Below, in pieces: positions 11,001 through 20,960 of a stretch of 64,000 bases of DNA. The first letter of the stretch is position 1; the number at the start of each line of letters is the position of its first letter. The notes beneath the pieces were generated by a model, which saw nothing but the letters and a program-made list of their open reading frames with translations, searched no databases and was not told the DNA's origin. The stretch comes from Periplaneta americana (lineage: Eukaryota; Arthropoda; Insecta; Blattodea; Blattidae): the NCBI RefSeq assembly GCF_040183065.1, contig NC_091132.1, forward strand, positions 164,948,102-165,012,101. The letters are read 5' to 3'. The translations under genes and the position numbers were made by a program.

Positions 11001-11740
11001 CCAGGAAATGTTTCAAGTCTGGTTAAACTAGGCTTGGCTAAACCTCTCTGATGTATAAGTATCTTTGAATGTTATATTTTGTTGTAATTTATTTTCCTAT
11101 CTTGTTGATGACAATAGTTTGAATTTCACTGCAAAGTTGATTGTTAGAAATACTGGACTCGGCTGATTCCTTGGCTAACGACCTTAAGTTGATTGGACGT
11201 ATAAATGGAAGTACTGGGTTGCAGCCCTTGAAGTTCACTGCAAGGCTGCTAGGTGGAAATTCTGAGTTGTAGCATCGGTAGCCTCCAACTTTACCGATCA
11301 CTGCTGGTGCTAGTTGACTGAAGGCCGCTAGATGTAAACACTGGGTTGTAGCTTCAGTAGCCTAGTGCTAGGAGTTGACTGTCAAACCGCTATATGACTC
11401 CCACAGGACTTGCCTTTTCTTGTACAATTCACAGCATTCATCCTTAGCCATTTCGAATTTCACCAAACAGCACTTTTATATTTCACTGATTTTTGCACTG
11501 TTACCTTTGTTTCCAATGTCACTAATATTTATCCGGATCGTGAGAGCCAATGTTGAGGCCCTGGTAGCTCCATTGATGAATAAAACACGTGGACTGTAGA
11601 AAATGTATGTTTTATTGTCCGTGGTTTCTAGCTGCAACAGCACACCATCGTCATACTTACAGACACCCTGCTATTGGAGGATCACCAACCTTGAAGTCCC
11701 AAACTATGGCAGAGTGCCAACCTTGAAGTCCCAAACACCA
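8098..11740 (-). mobile_element. BEL/Pao LTR retrotransposon fossil, incomplete
   Basis: This is a broken minus-strand copy. Parts recognisable in order are a Pao-type gag (about 10.1-11.0 kb in the window; PIISLSSFNGDYSTWLNFRD is a typical stretch), a zinc-knuckle and protease region (about 9.1-10.1 kb), and a pol tail including the integrase zinc-binding segment (about 8.1-8.6 kb). A possible LTR lies on the right side around 11.55-11.74 kb (TGTTGAGGCC on the plus strand, beside a primer-site-like stretch). I see no matching LTR on the left. The copy has several breaks and lacks parts of pol, so it looks old. Its left limit coincides with the inverted-repeat arm. Confidence 0.75.
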
Positions 11741-11750
11741 AATAATCAGA

Positions 11751-13201
11751 GCCTTCTTCAGTTACAATTAGGGCCATACATTGGCAACACTGTAATTAAC
11801 TGTCAAGTGGAGACCTACCATCTATAACACGTGTTTGTGCTAATGCCGATTTTCAATGTAAATTAATGCTACAATATAAGTGCGTATCAATGGAATTATG
11901 TTCGCTGTCGTACCAAACGTTCATTGTTGATGTATAATAAACTAAGTGCGTGTTGGCAATAAAAACAAGGTAATGGATGAAAATATGGCTACTGTCTTTG
12001 GTAATTTTTACGGTTATTAATAATGACAAAAGATTGACAATTCTTCTAAATATTAAATATCGTATAAACTACTTTTTTATAGTCTTACTTGTGGTTTGTG
12101 GTGTATCAGAATTCTAGCCAAATTGTTGAGTCTCGCCTGCTGTATCAATATATCAAAGTAACGCCGTTCATTATCCAAGTTCATTGTAAACAGCTGTATT
12201 GTTATCCCATAAATGTTGCAGTCTTGTTGAAGATTCGGAATGCCTGCTATACGTCAGAACTACCTATAATTTGTAGATGCATACACTCACATTGTTGGTT
12301 TTAAAGGTTTGCTTATTAATATTATTTCTTTTTAATAAATTAGATACAAACATGTTCCTTATCACGTCGTATTTACAGGATTTAAAGTTCACTGAGTTTA
12401 CGCTAATTGGCACATACTTAATAGATAATGATTTGTTTTGTTACGCATTTTGTTGAAGGTATGATTCTTCATTTTTCATAGATCTTTATACTTGGCCTAA
12501 CTGTATTTACATTCCCATACTTTATTATAACATGTTAAGTTTCCTCTGTTTACATTTTTATTTTATTTGCATAATTTACATTCCTAGCTTGTTTCCTGTA
12601 GTTATATTTATTTAAAATTAAGTTTAAAAAGTTTATGACTAATAATTTAGTAGAACAGTATTTTATGCTGACTGGCCAGCTTCAAACTAAAACTGTCTTC
12701 CTGGGCATCTGAAATATTTATGGAAATGCACGACAGATAATCACTTGAAAATAAGATATATATGATACCTAGACCTTTCATTTCGGAGGTGAAACACCAT
12801 AAAGTCACAAAACATTGTCAATTTGCTAGCCACAAATTTGTTAATTGAATGGAACTTAAGAATACGGCGTAGATACTTAACGTCTTTATTGCATTATTAA
12901 TTTTATTATTTTCGGTGCAAGGAATATCTTTTTTGTTCAGTTTTTGTATGTAAGTAGCGTACTTGCGCCATATAGCTAATTGATTGCAATGAAACACTAT
13001 TCCCGAAACCGTAATAATTTGCATCACTACTCTGAATCTTGATCTTACCTTTGTGCATAAAGTAATTTTGAAAAATTGCACGTTACGTACAGTGAAAGAC
13101 GTAATGAGCAAGCACAATTACATCAGTATCTTTTTAGAATCTCCCGCCTCCACTCAGCATTGCCAAACCTACCCATTCTCCGGCTTGTAACTGAAGAAGG
13201 C
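11751..13201. mobile_element. Non-autonomous DNA transposon of unknown family, right half forms inverted-repeat arm
   Basis: The ends are inverted: GCCTTCTTCAGTTACAA at 11751-11767 and its complement TTGTAACTGAAGAAGGC at about 13185-13201. The ends resemble each other for about 45 bp. The right 415 bp (12786-13201) is the inverted partner of 7607-8083. No transposase frame is visible; the open frame 12089-12304 matches nothing I know. I could not find a clear target duplication. The 17-bp end and the size of about 1.45 kb suggest a cut-and-paste element of undetermined superfamily. Confidence 0.5.
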
Positions 13202-13884
13202 CTTGAAACAATTGATTTTGTTGTAGATGTATGTACAAACATTATGACCTCTCTTCATTTGTTTTTTACACATTTTTTTTTAAGTATTTACAATATTCCT
13301 TTATAGAACATTACCTTTCTCATAGAGGAAAAATATTTTGTAATTTTGTGATAAATTATGTAGCTGATTTCGAGTGGATTCCAAAATAGGTTTTAAATAT
13401 TGCAAAATGTTCTGATACATACGTGTAGGTACAGCATGCATGTTGTCCTTTTTATTGACTGTTATTATGTCAGTGAAGTTGATTTCATTTTAATACCGAT
13501 AGAGAAATGTAAAATTAGAAATTCCAATTTCCCAATTTCAAAATTATTATAAATAAAGACAAGGTATTTGAATTTTCTTGTAGTTCTTATTAGTAGAGTC
13601 CAACTTAGTTAAAATTTTCGAGAAAGTTGTCAAGTTCATGAAATGATTGAACGAATTTTCTAACCAATTTTATCTCTACAATATAAAGATCATAAAGGTC
13701 AACCAATGGAATCTTTGCGTACTGGAGCTTTAGTATTATTGTATAGTTCATGTTTGTGGCTGGCAGAAATTATGAAGCTAAACGAATTATTAGTCAGTAT
13801 TAACATTGTTATCAACTTGTGCGCAAAATTTAATTATCAGTAGAATATGTTTGTGAACTGCTGGCATTATGAGCACAGAGGTCC
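13202..13884 (+). other. Intron of gene 1, block shared with the other gene units
   Basis: There is no gene. From about 13270 this intron is paralogous to 28360-28900 and about 60230-60720 (shared AAAATATTTTGTAA-like start, GTAGCTGATTTCGAGTGGATTCC, TAATATAGGTAGAGAAACGTAAA-like stretch). This proves segmental duplication of exon-flanking DNA between the gene units. Confidence 0.65.
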
Positions 13885-14748
13885 TTACTTACTTACTGGG
13901 TTTTAGGGAACCCACAGGTTCATTGCCGCCCTCACATAAACCCGCCATTGGTCCCTATCCTGCACAAGATTAATCCAGTCTTTACCATCATATCCCATCT
14001 CCCTGAAATCCATTTTAATATTATCTTCCCATTTACGTCTGAGTCCACATCTGTGGAGTAACAGTCAGCGCGTCTGGACGAGAAACTAGGTGGCCGGGTT
14101 CGAACCCCGGTCGGGGCAAGTTACGTGGTTGAGGTTTTCTCCGGGGTTTTCCCTCAACACAATACGAGCAAATGCTGGGTAACTTTCGGTGTTGGAACCT
14201 GGACTCATTTCACCGGCATTATCACCTTCATCTCATTCAGACGCTAAATAACCTAGATGTTGATATAGCGTCGTAAAATAACCCAATATTATTATTATTA
14301 TTATCTACGTCTGGCCCTCCCCAAAGGTCTTTTACCCTCCGGCCTCCAAACTAACACTTTATATGCATTCCTGGATTCACTCATATGTGCTACATGCCCT
14401 GCCCATCTCAAATGTCTGGATTTAATGTTCCTAATTATGTCAGGTGAAGAATACAATGCGTGCAGTTCTGTGTTGTGTAACTTTCTCCATTCTCTTGTAA
14501 CTCATCCCTCTAAGTTCCAAATATTTTCCTAAGCACCTTAATCTCAAACACCCTTAATCTCTGTTCCTCTCTCGAAGTGAGAGTCCAAGTTTCACAACCA
14601 TAAAGAACAACTGGTAATAAAACTGTGTTATAAATTCTAACTTCCAACTATTTTGACAGCAGACTGGATGATAAAAGCTTCTCAGCCGCATAATAACAGG
14701 CATTTCCCATATTTATTCTGTATTTAATTTCCTCCCGAGTATCATAGT
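13885..14748 (-). mobile_element. LRVP-type LINE, 5'-truncated, minus strand, split by a SINE
   Basis: This is the same family as 42262-43125, read on the minus strand from about 14748 (CTCGGGAGG) to the (AGTA)n tail at 13885. Frames are broken, but the phrases of the C-terminal LINE protein are clear on both sides of the SINE at 14042-14305. The paralogous intron at about 28895-28930 lacks the LINE (GAGCACAGAATTACTGTC), so it came in after that duplication. Confidence 0.75.
14042..14305 (+). mobile_element. tRNA-headed SINE (family A), full length, inside a LINE
   Basis: The head has a tRNA-like B box (GGGTTCGAACCCCGGTC), followed by the body TTGAGGTTTTCTCCGGGG, ACTTTCGGTGTTGGA and the tail GCGTCGTAAAATAACCCAAT with (ATT)n. 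It is flanked by the 8-bp duplication TACGTCTG (14034-14041 and 14306-14313). It sits inside the LINE at 13885-14748 and is therefore younger than it. Confidence 0.9.
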
Positions 14749-14879
14749 AACAGAAGTACTATCAGAAGGAAAACTGAATCAGGCCATTATATATCTGGAA
14801 GTGTACAAATTTGTGGCCATACAATGATATAGTATTAGACATTGTCACAAAAAGGGGGGGAATTGTACGAATTTCGTTC

Positions 14880-15110
14880 ACAGCTGTGCCGTTACAATTA
14901 GCATGACTGTTCGTCAAACTGGCGAACCGGGAAAAGATACCTGATTGAAGTTTTTTTTTTTTTTTTTGAGATTATCCCTGAACTCATTGAGAGCAAATGG
15001 TGGTTCACTTTCGGCACTGGACCCTGGACTGATTTGACTGACATCATCTTCATTTCACTAACACACTACATAAACATTGCAGTTGATAAAGTGTCATAAA
15101 ATAAATAACT
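14880..15110 (+). mobile_element. Old, decayed SINE A copy shared with the paralogous intron
   Basis: Weak but continuous similarity to SINE A runs through the body (TACCTGATTGAAG, GAGAGCAAATGGTGG, CACTTTCGGCACTGGACC) to the tail (TTGATAAAGTGTCATAAAATAA). The same decayed copy is present at 29020-29245 in the next gene unit, so it predates that duplication. Confidence 0.7.
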
Positions 15111-16013
15111 TACAAAATTCACCAATTTTATGACCAGTAATTGAATTATTTGTTCGTAGATGATTTCTGCTATAATACAGTAGTTAAATATTTAGTCTAT
15201 AACAGCCTCTTTCCACCAGTTTGCCATGGCGCACTCGAATGATCTGCTGGTGTGCGGCAGAATACTGAATGCGGCTCAACTCAACCTTCAATAAACACAG
15301 AGTAGGTGTGCGAGGAGCAGAGAATATAATGACTCATGCGCAGCTAGGGTAGCTAGATCAGTAAAAAGTATCGTATTTTACTTGGATTTATGAAACAACA
15401 TGTTTCGTGCATTAAATACCTTAGGAAACATGTAATGATATTGTATGTTGCCATGTTTCCTAAATAATAAATTAAGAAAACATACTTAAATATCAGAATA
15501 ATATTGCTTTGGAATAATTTTTTGTCATTAAATTTTACATTTCTATCATAACTTCAAATAAAAACATAAAAATTGTTTAAAATTCTTTGAATAATATGTA
15601 TTTTGTTTCTCTTCTCAACCTTCCTTTCAAACTGCACCTTTTCACCATTTTTCTAATTATCACTAAAAAATATTTCATATTAAATTGATAATATTTTATT
15701 TAATATATTCATGCATATACATATATCTCATTTATTTCTCCTCTCTTCCTGCTTGGAAATATCACCTTTAAATTGTATGAGTGTATTGCAGAATTTTGAA
15801 TTACTCATTTAGTGTGCCACATGTTGTAAAAGGTTGAAAAACGCTGTGCTATAAGCAAAAGAAGTACCCTATGAAAAATCTGCCCCAACAATTGTTTTGT
15901 GTTATCTAACATTCTACTAGGCTGAGTACTCTTTAAATGGAGTTCTGTGACATCTAAAATCGACGCACTTTTGTTAATGTAAATTGTGCTATCGTTTTGT
16001 TCTGTATTTTTAG
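15111..16013 (+). other. Intron of gene 1 upstream of the acidic exon
   Basis: This holds no gene. Bases about 15490-16010 are paralogous to 39480-40039 and 61000-61500 (shared TTTTACATTTCTATCATAA, then the run into the acceptor TATTTTTAG). Bases about 15190-15310 match 29329-29410 (GGTGTGCGGCAGAATA), the point next to which the Gypsy element inserted in gene 2. Confidence 0.65.
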
Positions 16014-16096
16014 GAAGAGCAGAGTGACTTGCACTCAGTGAATGAGGAACCAAGAGTGGAGGTAATGACAGGGGACAACGAGGTTTCCGCCGAAAG
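16014..16096 (+). CDS. Acidic 83-bp exon of zinc-finger gene 1
   Basis: The exon is bounded by TATTTTTAG and donor GTGAGT. It enters in phase 0 and leaves in phase 2, giving EEQSDLHSVNEEPRVEV, then TGDNEVSAE and two bases of an Arg codon. The finger exon at 19471 supplies the third base (AG plus G, Arg), so the join keeps the frame. Paralogues of identical length lie at 40040-40122 and 61501-61583, all acidic, Glu-rich and with the same splice phase. No domain is recognisable; it is probably a disordered linker between the N-terminal cassette and the fingers. Confidence 0.85.
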
Positions 16097-17121
16097 GTGA
16101 GTGTGATGTGTGAGTCTTCACACAGGAGTTCATTCTGTTTCAAGTTTCTGTTTCCTTGAACTGTCTAAAAGCATCTGCAGAAGAACTGTCCTTTTTCCTG
16201 TTTTTTCCTATTTTTCAATATAATTCTTTTGCTCCTGTCACATATTCAGGAGAACTATCCATCTGAATCAACCAGCAGTAATCTGTCATCACAACCACAT
16301 TCCACGTCTCTTGGTACCGGTTTCCATAATGTACTGTTGAATCCTTCCTTATTGTCCTTCACTAAAATTGCCTATACTTTCAGGAACGTAATATAGATAG
16401 ACAAGCTAGAAGTGGGTCTTTACACTGTATTGCAGTCCAGGACTTGAAACTCTCCAACATAATTTCTACAGTTATTTATAATTGAAGTCTTCATATTTCC
16501 CTAGGAAATTATGAACTAACATTTTGAGTCCATTACAAGAGTGTTTCTGCTAATAGTTCATTACATTAACAAAGTCAGTGTGTAACATTAATTTGCTTAT
16601 TTTATTTATTCATTTGATTATTTATTCTTTTTTTATTTGTTTGTTTATTAGTTTATTTATTTATTCATTCATTAAATCATTGATTGGTTAATTATTTAAT
16701 TAATTAATTTGTTTATGTATTTATTCATTTTTTCATTTAATTATTTATTCATTTTTTATTGCTTTATTTATTGGTTTATTTATTTGTTCATTTATTTCTT
16801 TATTCACTTATTCATTTATTCATTTATTTATCTGTTCGATGATTCATGCATTCTGACACAGTCTTTCACTTTCACACCACCAGAATTACAACTACAATAA
16901 TATATACAGTGGTTCTCGAATAGTGTTGTTTCTTTCTGTTTGGTCACTGTTTTCCCTTCCACTGCTTCCCCTTCAGAGTCCCACTCACACCAACTATGTT
17001 ATTATTCTATTCTTTAACTTTTTGTTAAATTTCACTCCTTGTATATTTTGTGACCTGGTAGAGTGTGAGAGAAGGTCCTATAGCCTTAACTCTGCCTATG
17101 TAAATAATTCAATTATTAATA

Positions 17122-17177
<56 letters not shown>

Positions 17178-17184
17178 GTTATTA

Positions 17185-17246
<62 letters not shown>

Positions 17247-17730
17247 TTCCAAGTGAATTAAGTTACTGTATTATTTTCCATATCCCTGAGTTCATAATTT
17301 CATGATTTGTAAATGAGCCTAACTTTTCCCTTTCTTTTCTAAATACATAGTGGCATTGAAGTGGTGTGATGGAAACTGTAGTCACAATGCGTGATAACTA
17401 CAATTTTGCGATTTTTCTTGCACACCTATGTGATGAAATATGTAATAGGCCTGCAGTTTATTCAATGATGGATAATAATAGCAAATGTTGTAATATCTTA
17501 GTGTGTGTAAATATTTTTTTAATTTGAAGTTATAATTAAATCAAATTAAATCAAGAAGTTAGTCTGCAACGTGTGTGATTAGAAATGGATTCCACATTTG
17601 TCGATATTCCAAAACATAAGCAAATATCTCAGGAAGTTTTTTTAGAATGTTGCTGCACATAGGCATCTCCTCTCCCCGGTCCACATTTCTGTTTTAGTAA
17701 TGTCTGCTTCTCGGTGCCCTTAGGTGTTTT
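16097..17730 (+). other. Intron of gene 1 with low-complexity AT-rich tracts
   Basis: There is no gene. Bases 16097-16320 are still paralogous to 40123-40230 and 61584-61740. Bases 16570-16850 are a degenerate TTTATTCATT-type tract; the open frame over it is a composition artefact. An (ATT)n microsatellite follows at 17113-17243. Confidence 0.7.
17113..17243 (+). repeat. (ATT)n microsatellite
   Basis: About 40 units of ATT run here with two or three interruptions (GTT, TTT). It is the complement of the (AAT)n run at 18656-18780, about 1.5 kb away in the same intron, so the two could pair as a stem in single-stranded DNA or RNA. Open frames over it encode poly-Ile and are not genes. Confidence 0.95.
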
Positions 17731-17977
17731 TAGTAAGTTATTTTACGACGCTTTATCAACATATTCGCTTATTTAGCATCTGAATCAAATCAGTGTGATA
17801 ATGCCAGTGAAATGAGTCAGGGGTCCAACACCGAAAGTTATCCAGCATTTGCTCATATTGGGTTGAGGGAAAACCCCGGAAAAAACCTCAACCAAGTAAC
17901 TTGCCCCTACCGCTAATTGAACCTGGGCCATCTGGTTCCATGACCAGACGCGCTGACGGTTACTCCACAGGTGTGGG
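17731..17977 (-). mobile_element. SINE A, minus strand, full length with 13-bp target duplication
   Basis: On the minus strand this reads from a CCCACACCTGTGGAG head to a GCGTCGTAAAATAA tail. It is flanked by CCTTAGGTGTTTT on both sides (17718-17730 and 17978-17990). The B box and body match the copies at 14042 and 41419, with moderate decay. Confidence 0.9.
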
Positions 17978-18156
17978 CCTTAGGTGTTTTCTGTCGTCAC
18001 TCATGACATGTCAACTTAATGAAAACATAAAGAAAAATCTTTGGTACACCATAGAGTGATAGTTGTCCTTATCACAACCAATAATTGTAATTATTATTTA
18101 TTTTTTACTCGTAATGTCGTAATAATATTTGATTTGGCTTGGAGTATGAGGGAACT

Positions 18157-18415
18157 AGCCCACACCTGTGTAGTAATGATCAGTGCGTCTGGCCGCGAAT
18201 CCCGGTGGCCCGGGTACGAATCCCAGTCGGAGCAAGTAACCTGGTTGTGGTTTTTTCCTGGATGTTCCCTCAACGCAATACGAGCAAATGCTAGATAACT
18301 TTCGGTGCTGGTCCCCGATTAATTCACCGGCATTATCACCTTCATTTCATTCAGACGCTAAATAACCAGAGATGTTGATACAGCGTCGTAAAATAGCCCA
18401 ATAAAATAAAAAAAA
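18157..18415 (+). mobile_element. SINE A, plus strand
   Basis: The copy starts CCCACACCTGTGTAG, has body blocks CGAATCCCAGTCGGAGCAAG and ACTTTCGGTGCTGG, and ends GCGTCGTAAAATAGCCCAAT with an A-rich tail. Together with 17731-17977 it forms an inverted SINE pair about 180 bp apart. A short GAGGG may be the target duplication, but this is weak. Confidence 0.85.
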
Positions 18416-18655
18416 GAGGGGACAATGTAACACTAACCTCGGCATGCACAACATTAAAATTGCATAGCTGCGTGTGTTGTATCTTAAATAATGTAAATCG
18501 TATATGTGTCAATATTCTGCAGTAATAATTAACCATTGTCGTAGTATATTTCGCCATTACGAATGATTTTTAAACAAACTCTTTTCCTCGAAAGTAGTGA
18601 ATAACCCTACTGATTGTCCTAAGGCAAGACAAAATAAGACGTACAGTGGTTTAGT

Positions 18656-18801
<146 letters not shown>

Positions 18802-19470
18802 TCTGAAAGTAGAAGGCACTGGAACTTCACTATAAGCAGTTGAAACGTATTAGAGGGAAATCTAAAGGAAAAACACGGAACTGAAAACCGTCAACTTGCC
18901 AGAGTAATTTAACCAGATGAAGAACGCAGGTCGAAAGGAAATATTTTAATTGAAGAAATCCAGACTTTCGGGAAACAAAATTATAAATTCAATTAAATCA
19001 CAATGAAAATCCGCATACTGGTATTTAAAAAGTCATAAATAAATCTCAAATAAGACTGTAATATGCTTGAGATGATTATAATCGTCGTACTCGAACAGTA
19101 ATGCAAAATTAATGAAATAATTATCACCATAAACAATGATTAAAAATGAAACTATCATTTTGTAGAACTGCGAGGCGAACCTAGCGGCATAAATTGTAAT
19201 GAAGCTCTGAGTCCCACTCTTGACCATGCTATTTGCCAGCTTGTATAATCTCGTAAGCAACGCTTTAGACAGAGGTTTATTAAAAGGAAAAGTCAACTAT
19301 GTGTTTACTTACGTGGTGTAATCATTGTAAAATTTGATTCATAGGCGAAGACCAATATGCCGAGACAATTTTGATACTTGCAACATTAATCATAAATTAA
19401 TTATACAAGAATGTACCTCAATGTATCTTTATTGCAGCTATTCTATAGACTGATAGTATATTTGCTTTAG
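18802..19470 (+). other. Last part of the intron before the finger exon of gene 1
   Basis: I see no gene or repeat in this AT-rich stretch. It closes with a weak pyrimidine tract and the acceptor TTTGCTTTAG at 19461-19470. The bases about 19320-19460 resemble 48205-48375 in gene 2 (CGAGACAATTTTGATACTT against TTGAGACAATTCTGATATTT), so this intron end is also paralogous. Confidence 0.6.
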
Positions 19471-20308
19471 GATTGCAGCTACCTTTGAGAGGACTTCCTC
19501 GCAGTCGTGTAACGTGAAGAAAGACAAATTAATTCAAACTGGGGAGAAACCTTACAAGTGTGATATTTGTGACAAATGTTTCTCGCGGTCGTATCATCTG
19601 AAGACACACAAATTATTGCACTCTGGAGAGAAACCTTTCAAATGTGATGTTTGCGACAAGTGTTTCTCACATTCGCGTTACCTGAAGAAACACAATTTTT
19701 TGCATACTGGTGAGAAACCTTTCAAATGTGATGTTTGCGATAAGTGTTTCTCGCAGTGTCAGAGCCTGAAGAAGCATAAATTATTGCACACTGGAGAGAA
19801 ACCTTTCAAGTGTAATGTTTGTGACAAGTATTTCTCCCAGTCGTGCAACCTGAAGAAACACCAATTATTGCACACTGCAGAGAAAAAAAGTTTCAAGTGT
19901 GATGTTTGTGACAAGTGTTTCTCGCAGTCAGTTAGCCTGAAGAAACACAAATTTTTGCACACTGGAGTGAAACTTCACAAGTGTGAAGTTTGTGACAAGT
20001 GTTTCTCGCAGTCGTGTAACCTGAAGAAACACAAATTATTATTGCACACTGGAGAGAAACCTTTCAATTGTGGTGTTTGTGACATTTCTTTCTCACTGTT
20101 GAGTCAATTAAGATCCCATTTACGTCGGCACACAGGCGATAAACCTTTCAAATGTGATGTTTGTGGGAAGTTGTTCTCGCATTTGAGTTCCATGGGATAT
20201 CATAAACGCCATCACACGGGCGAGAAACCTTTCAAATGCAATGTTTGTTGTAAGTTTTATACAAGTTCCAGTAACTTAAAACGTCATGAACACGTACATA
20301 CCGGCTAG
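19471..20308 (+). CDS. C2H2 zinc-finger exon of gene 1 (nine fingers)
   Basis: The terminal coding exon joins the 83-bp exon in phase (Arg codon split 2+1). It opens with IAATFERTSSQSC, which looks like a degenerate finger, and then gives nine C2H2 fingers with TGEKP-type linkers from about residue 30 on. The first six have the unusual knuckle CDxC-DKCFS; the last three are CGVCDISFS, CDVCGKLFS and CNVCCKFYT. Finger 6 has an extra Leu between its two His (HKLLLH). The product should be a nuclear DNA-binding protein. The stop TAG at 20306 falls in a linker where GAG is expected (TG-stop-RPF), and a further good finger follows in the same frame, so the protein seems shortened by a nonsense change. 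Expression is not shown by sequence. Confidence 0.85.
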
Positions 20309-20770
20309 AGGCCTTTCAAATGTGATCTTTGTGGCAAGTATTTCTCTCAGTTGGGTGGCCTAAAATTTCATGAACGCCGGCATACAGACGAAAAGTCTTT
20401 CAAATGCGGTGTTCGTATTTGGAGATTACCTGATTCAAGGAGTTTAAAAAGCCATAAACTAGCTAGAAAATTTCTAATTGTAATGACTGAAATGAGTTTC
20501 ACTATCACATATAGTTTGAGTGTTCATGAATTCAAACATATTGTTAAACACCCTTATGTAATTTTTGTGTTTAGTATTTCTGTCGGTAGGGTAACCTAAA
20601 AAGACATGAACGCCTATAGGCCAAAATTTTTTCAAGATTTTGTAAGATTATTTTAAGTATGTTTTCAAAATACTGACGAAAAGATTTGGTAATGCGATGT
20701 CTGTTAAATGTGTATTTCTCAATCCTATAAGCTAAAAACGTCATGGACTCTATCACGGGCGAGAGGCTTT
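20309..20770 (+). pseudogene. Decayed finger repeats downstream of the gene 1 stop
   Basis: Immediately after the stop, in the same frame, comes a complete C2H2 finger ([20 protein letters not shown]), then a second that has lost its second Cys ([19 protein letters not shown]). Further traces appear up to about 20765 (SLSVHEFKH, and later a GERL-like linker), with stops and shifts between them. It is the former C-terminal part of the array. A Harbinger-like terminus follows at 20772. Confidence 0.8.
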
Positions 20771-20771
20771 A

Positions 20772-20960
20772 GGCCTGGTCCACAATAAACCTGGAACAGA
20801 ACCGACAACCAGAACGGAAATACTGTTAAATACATACACTGAAAGTGGACATTTGCAATTAAAGAGAAACTTGCTGGGATCGTGAAACATAATCACTCTG
20901 TTCTCATAAGTATTTTCTAATCGTATTTGTTGTAGCAAGGAGGGCTTTACATGATATCTT
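20772..20960 (+). mobile_element. Possible PIF/Harbinger-type element end
   Basis: GGCCTGGTCCACAATAAACC at 20772-20791 looks like the terminus of a Harbinger-type insect element, preceded by TTTA, which would fit a TTA-type target. I could not find the matching other end in the next kilobases, so the extent is unknown and the call rests on recalled resemblance. Confidence 0.3.

Noticed and set aside
17101-17261. Poly-isoleucine open frame
   Set aside because: It is a plain translation of the (ATT)n microsatellite; the same holds for the poly-Ile and poly-Leu frames at 18597-18819.
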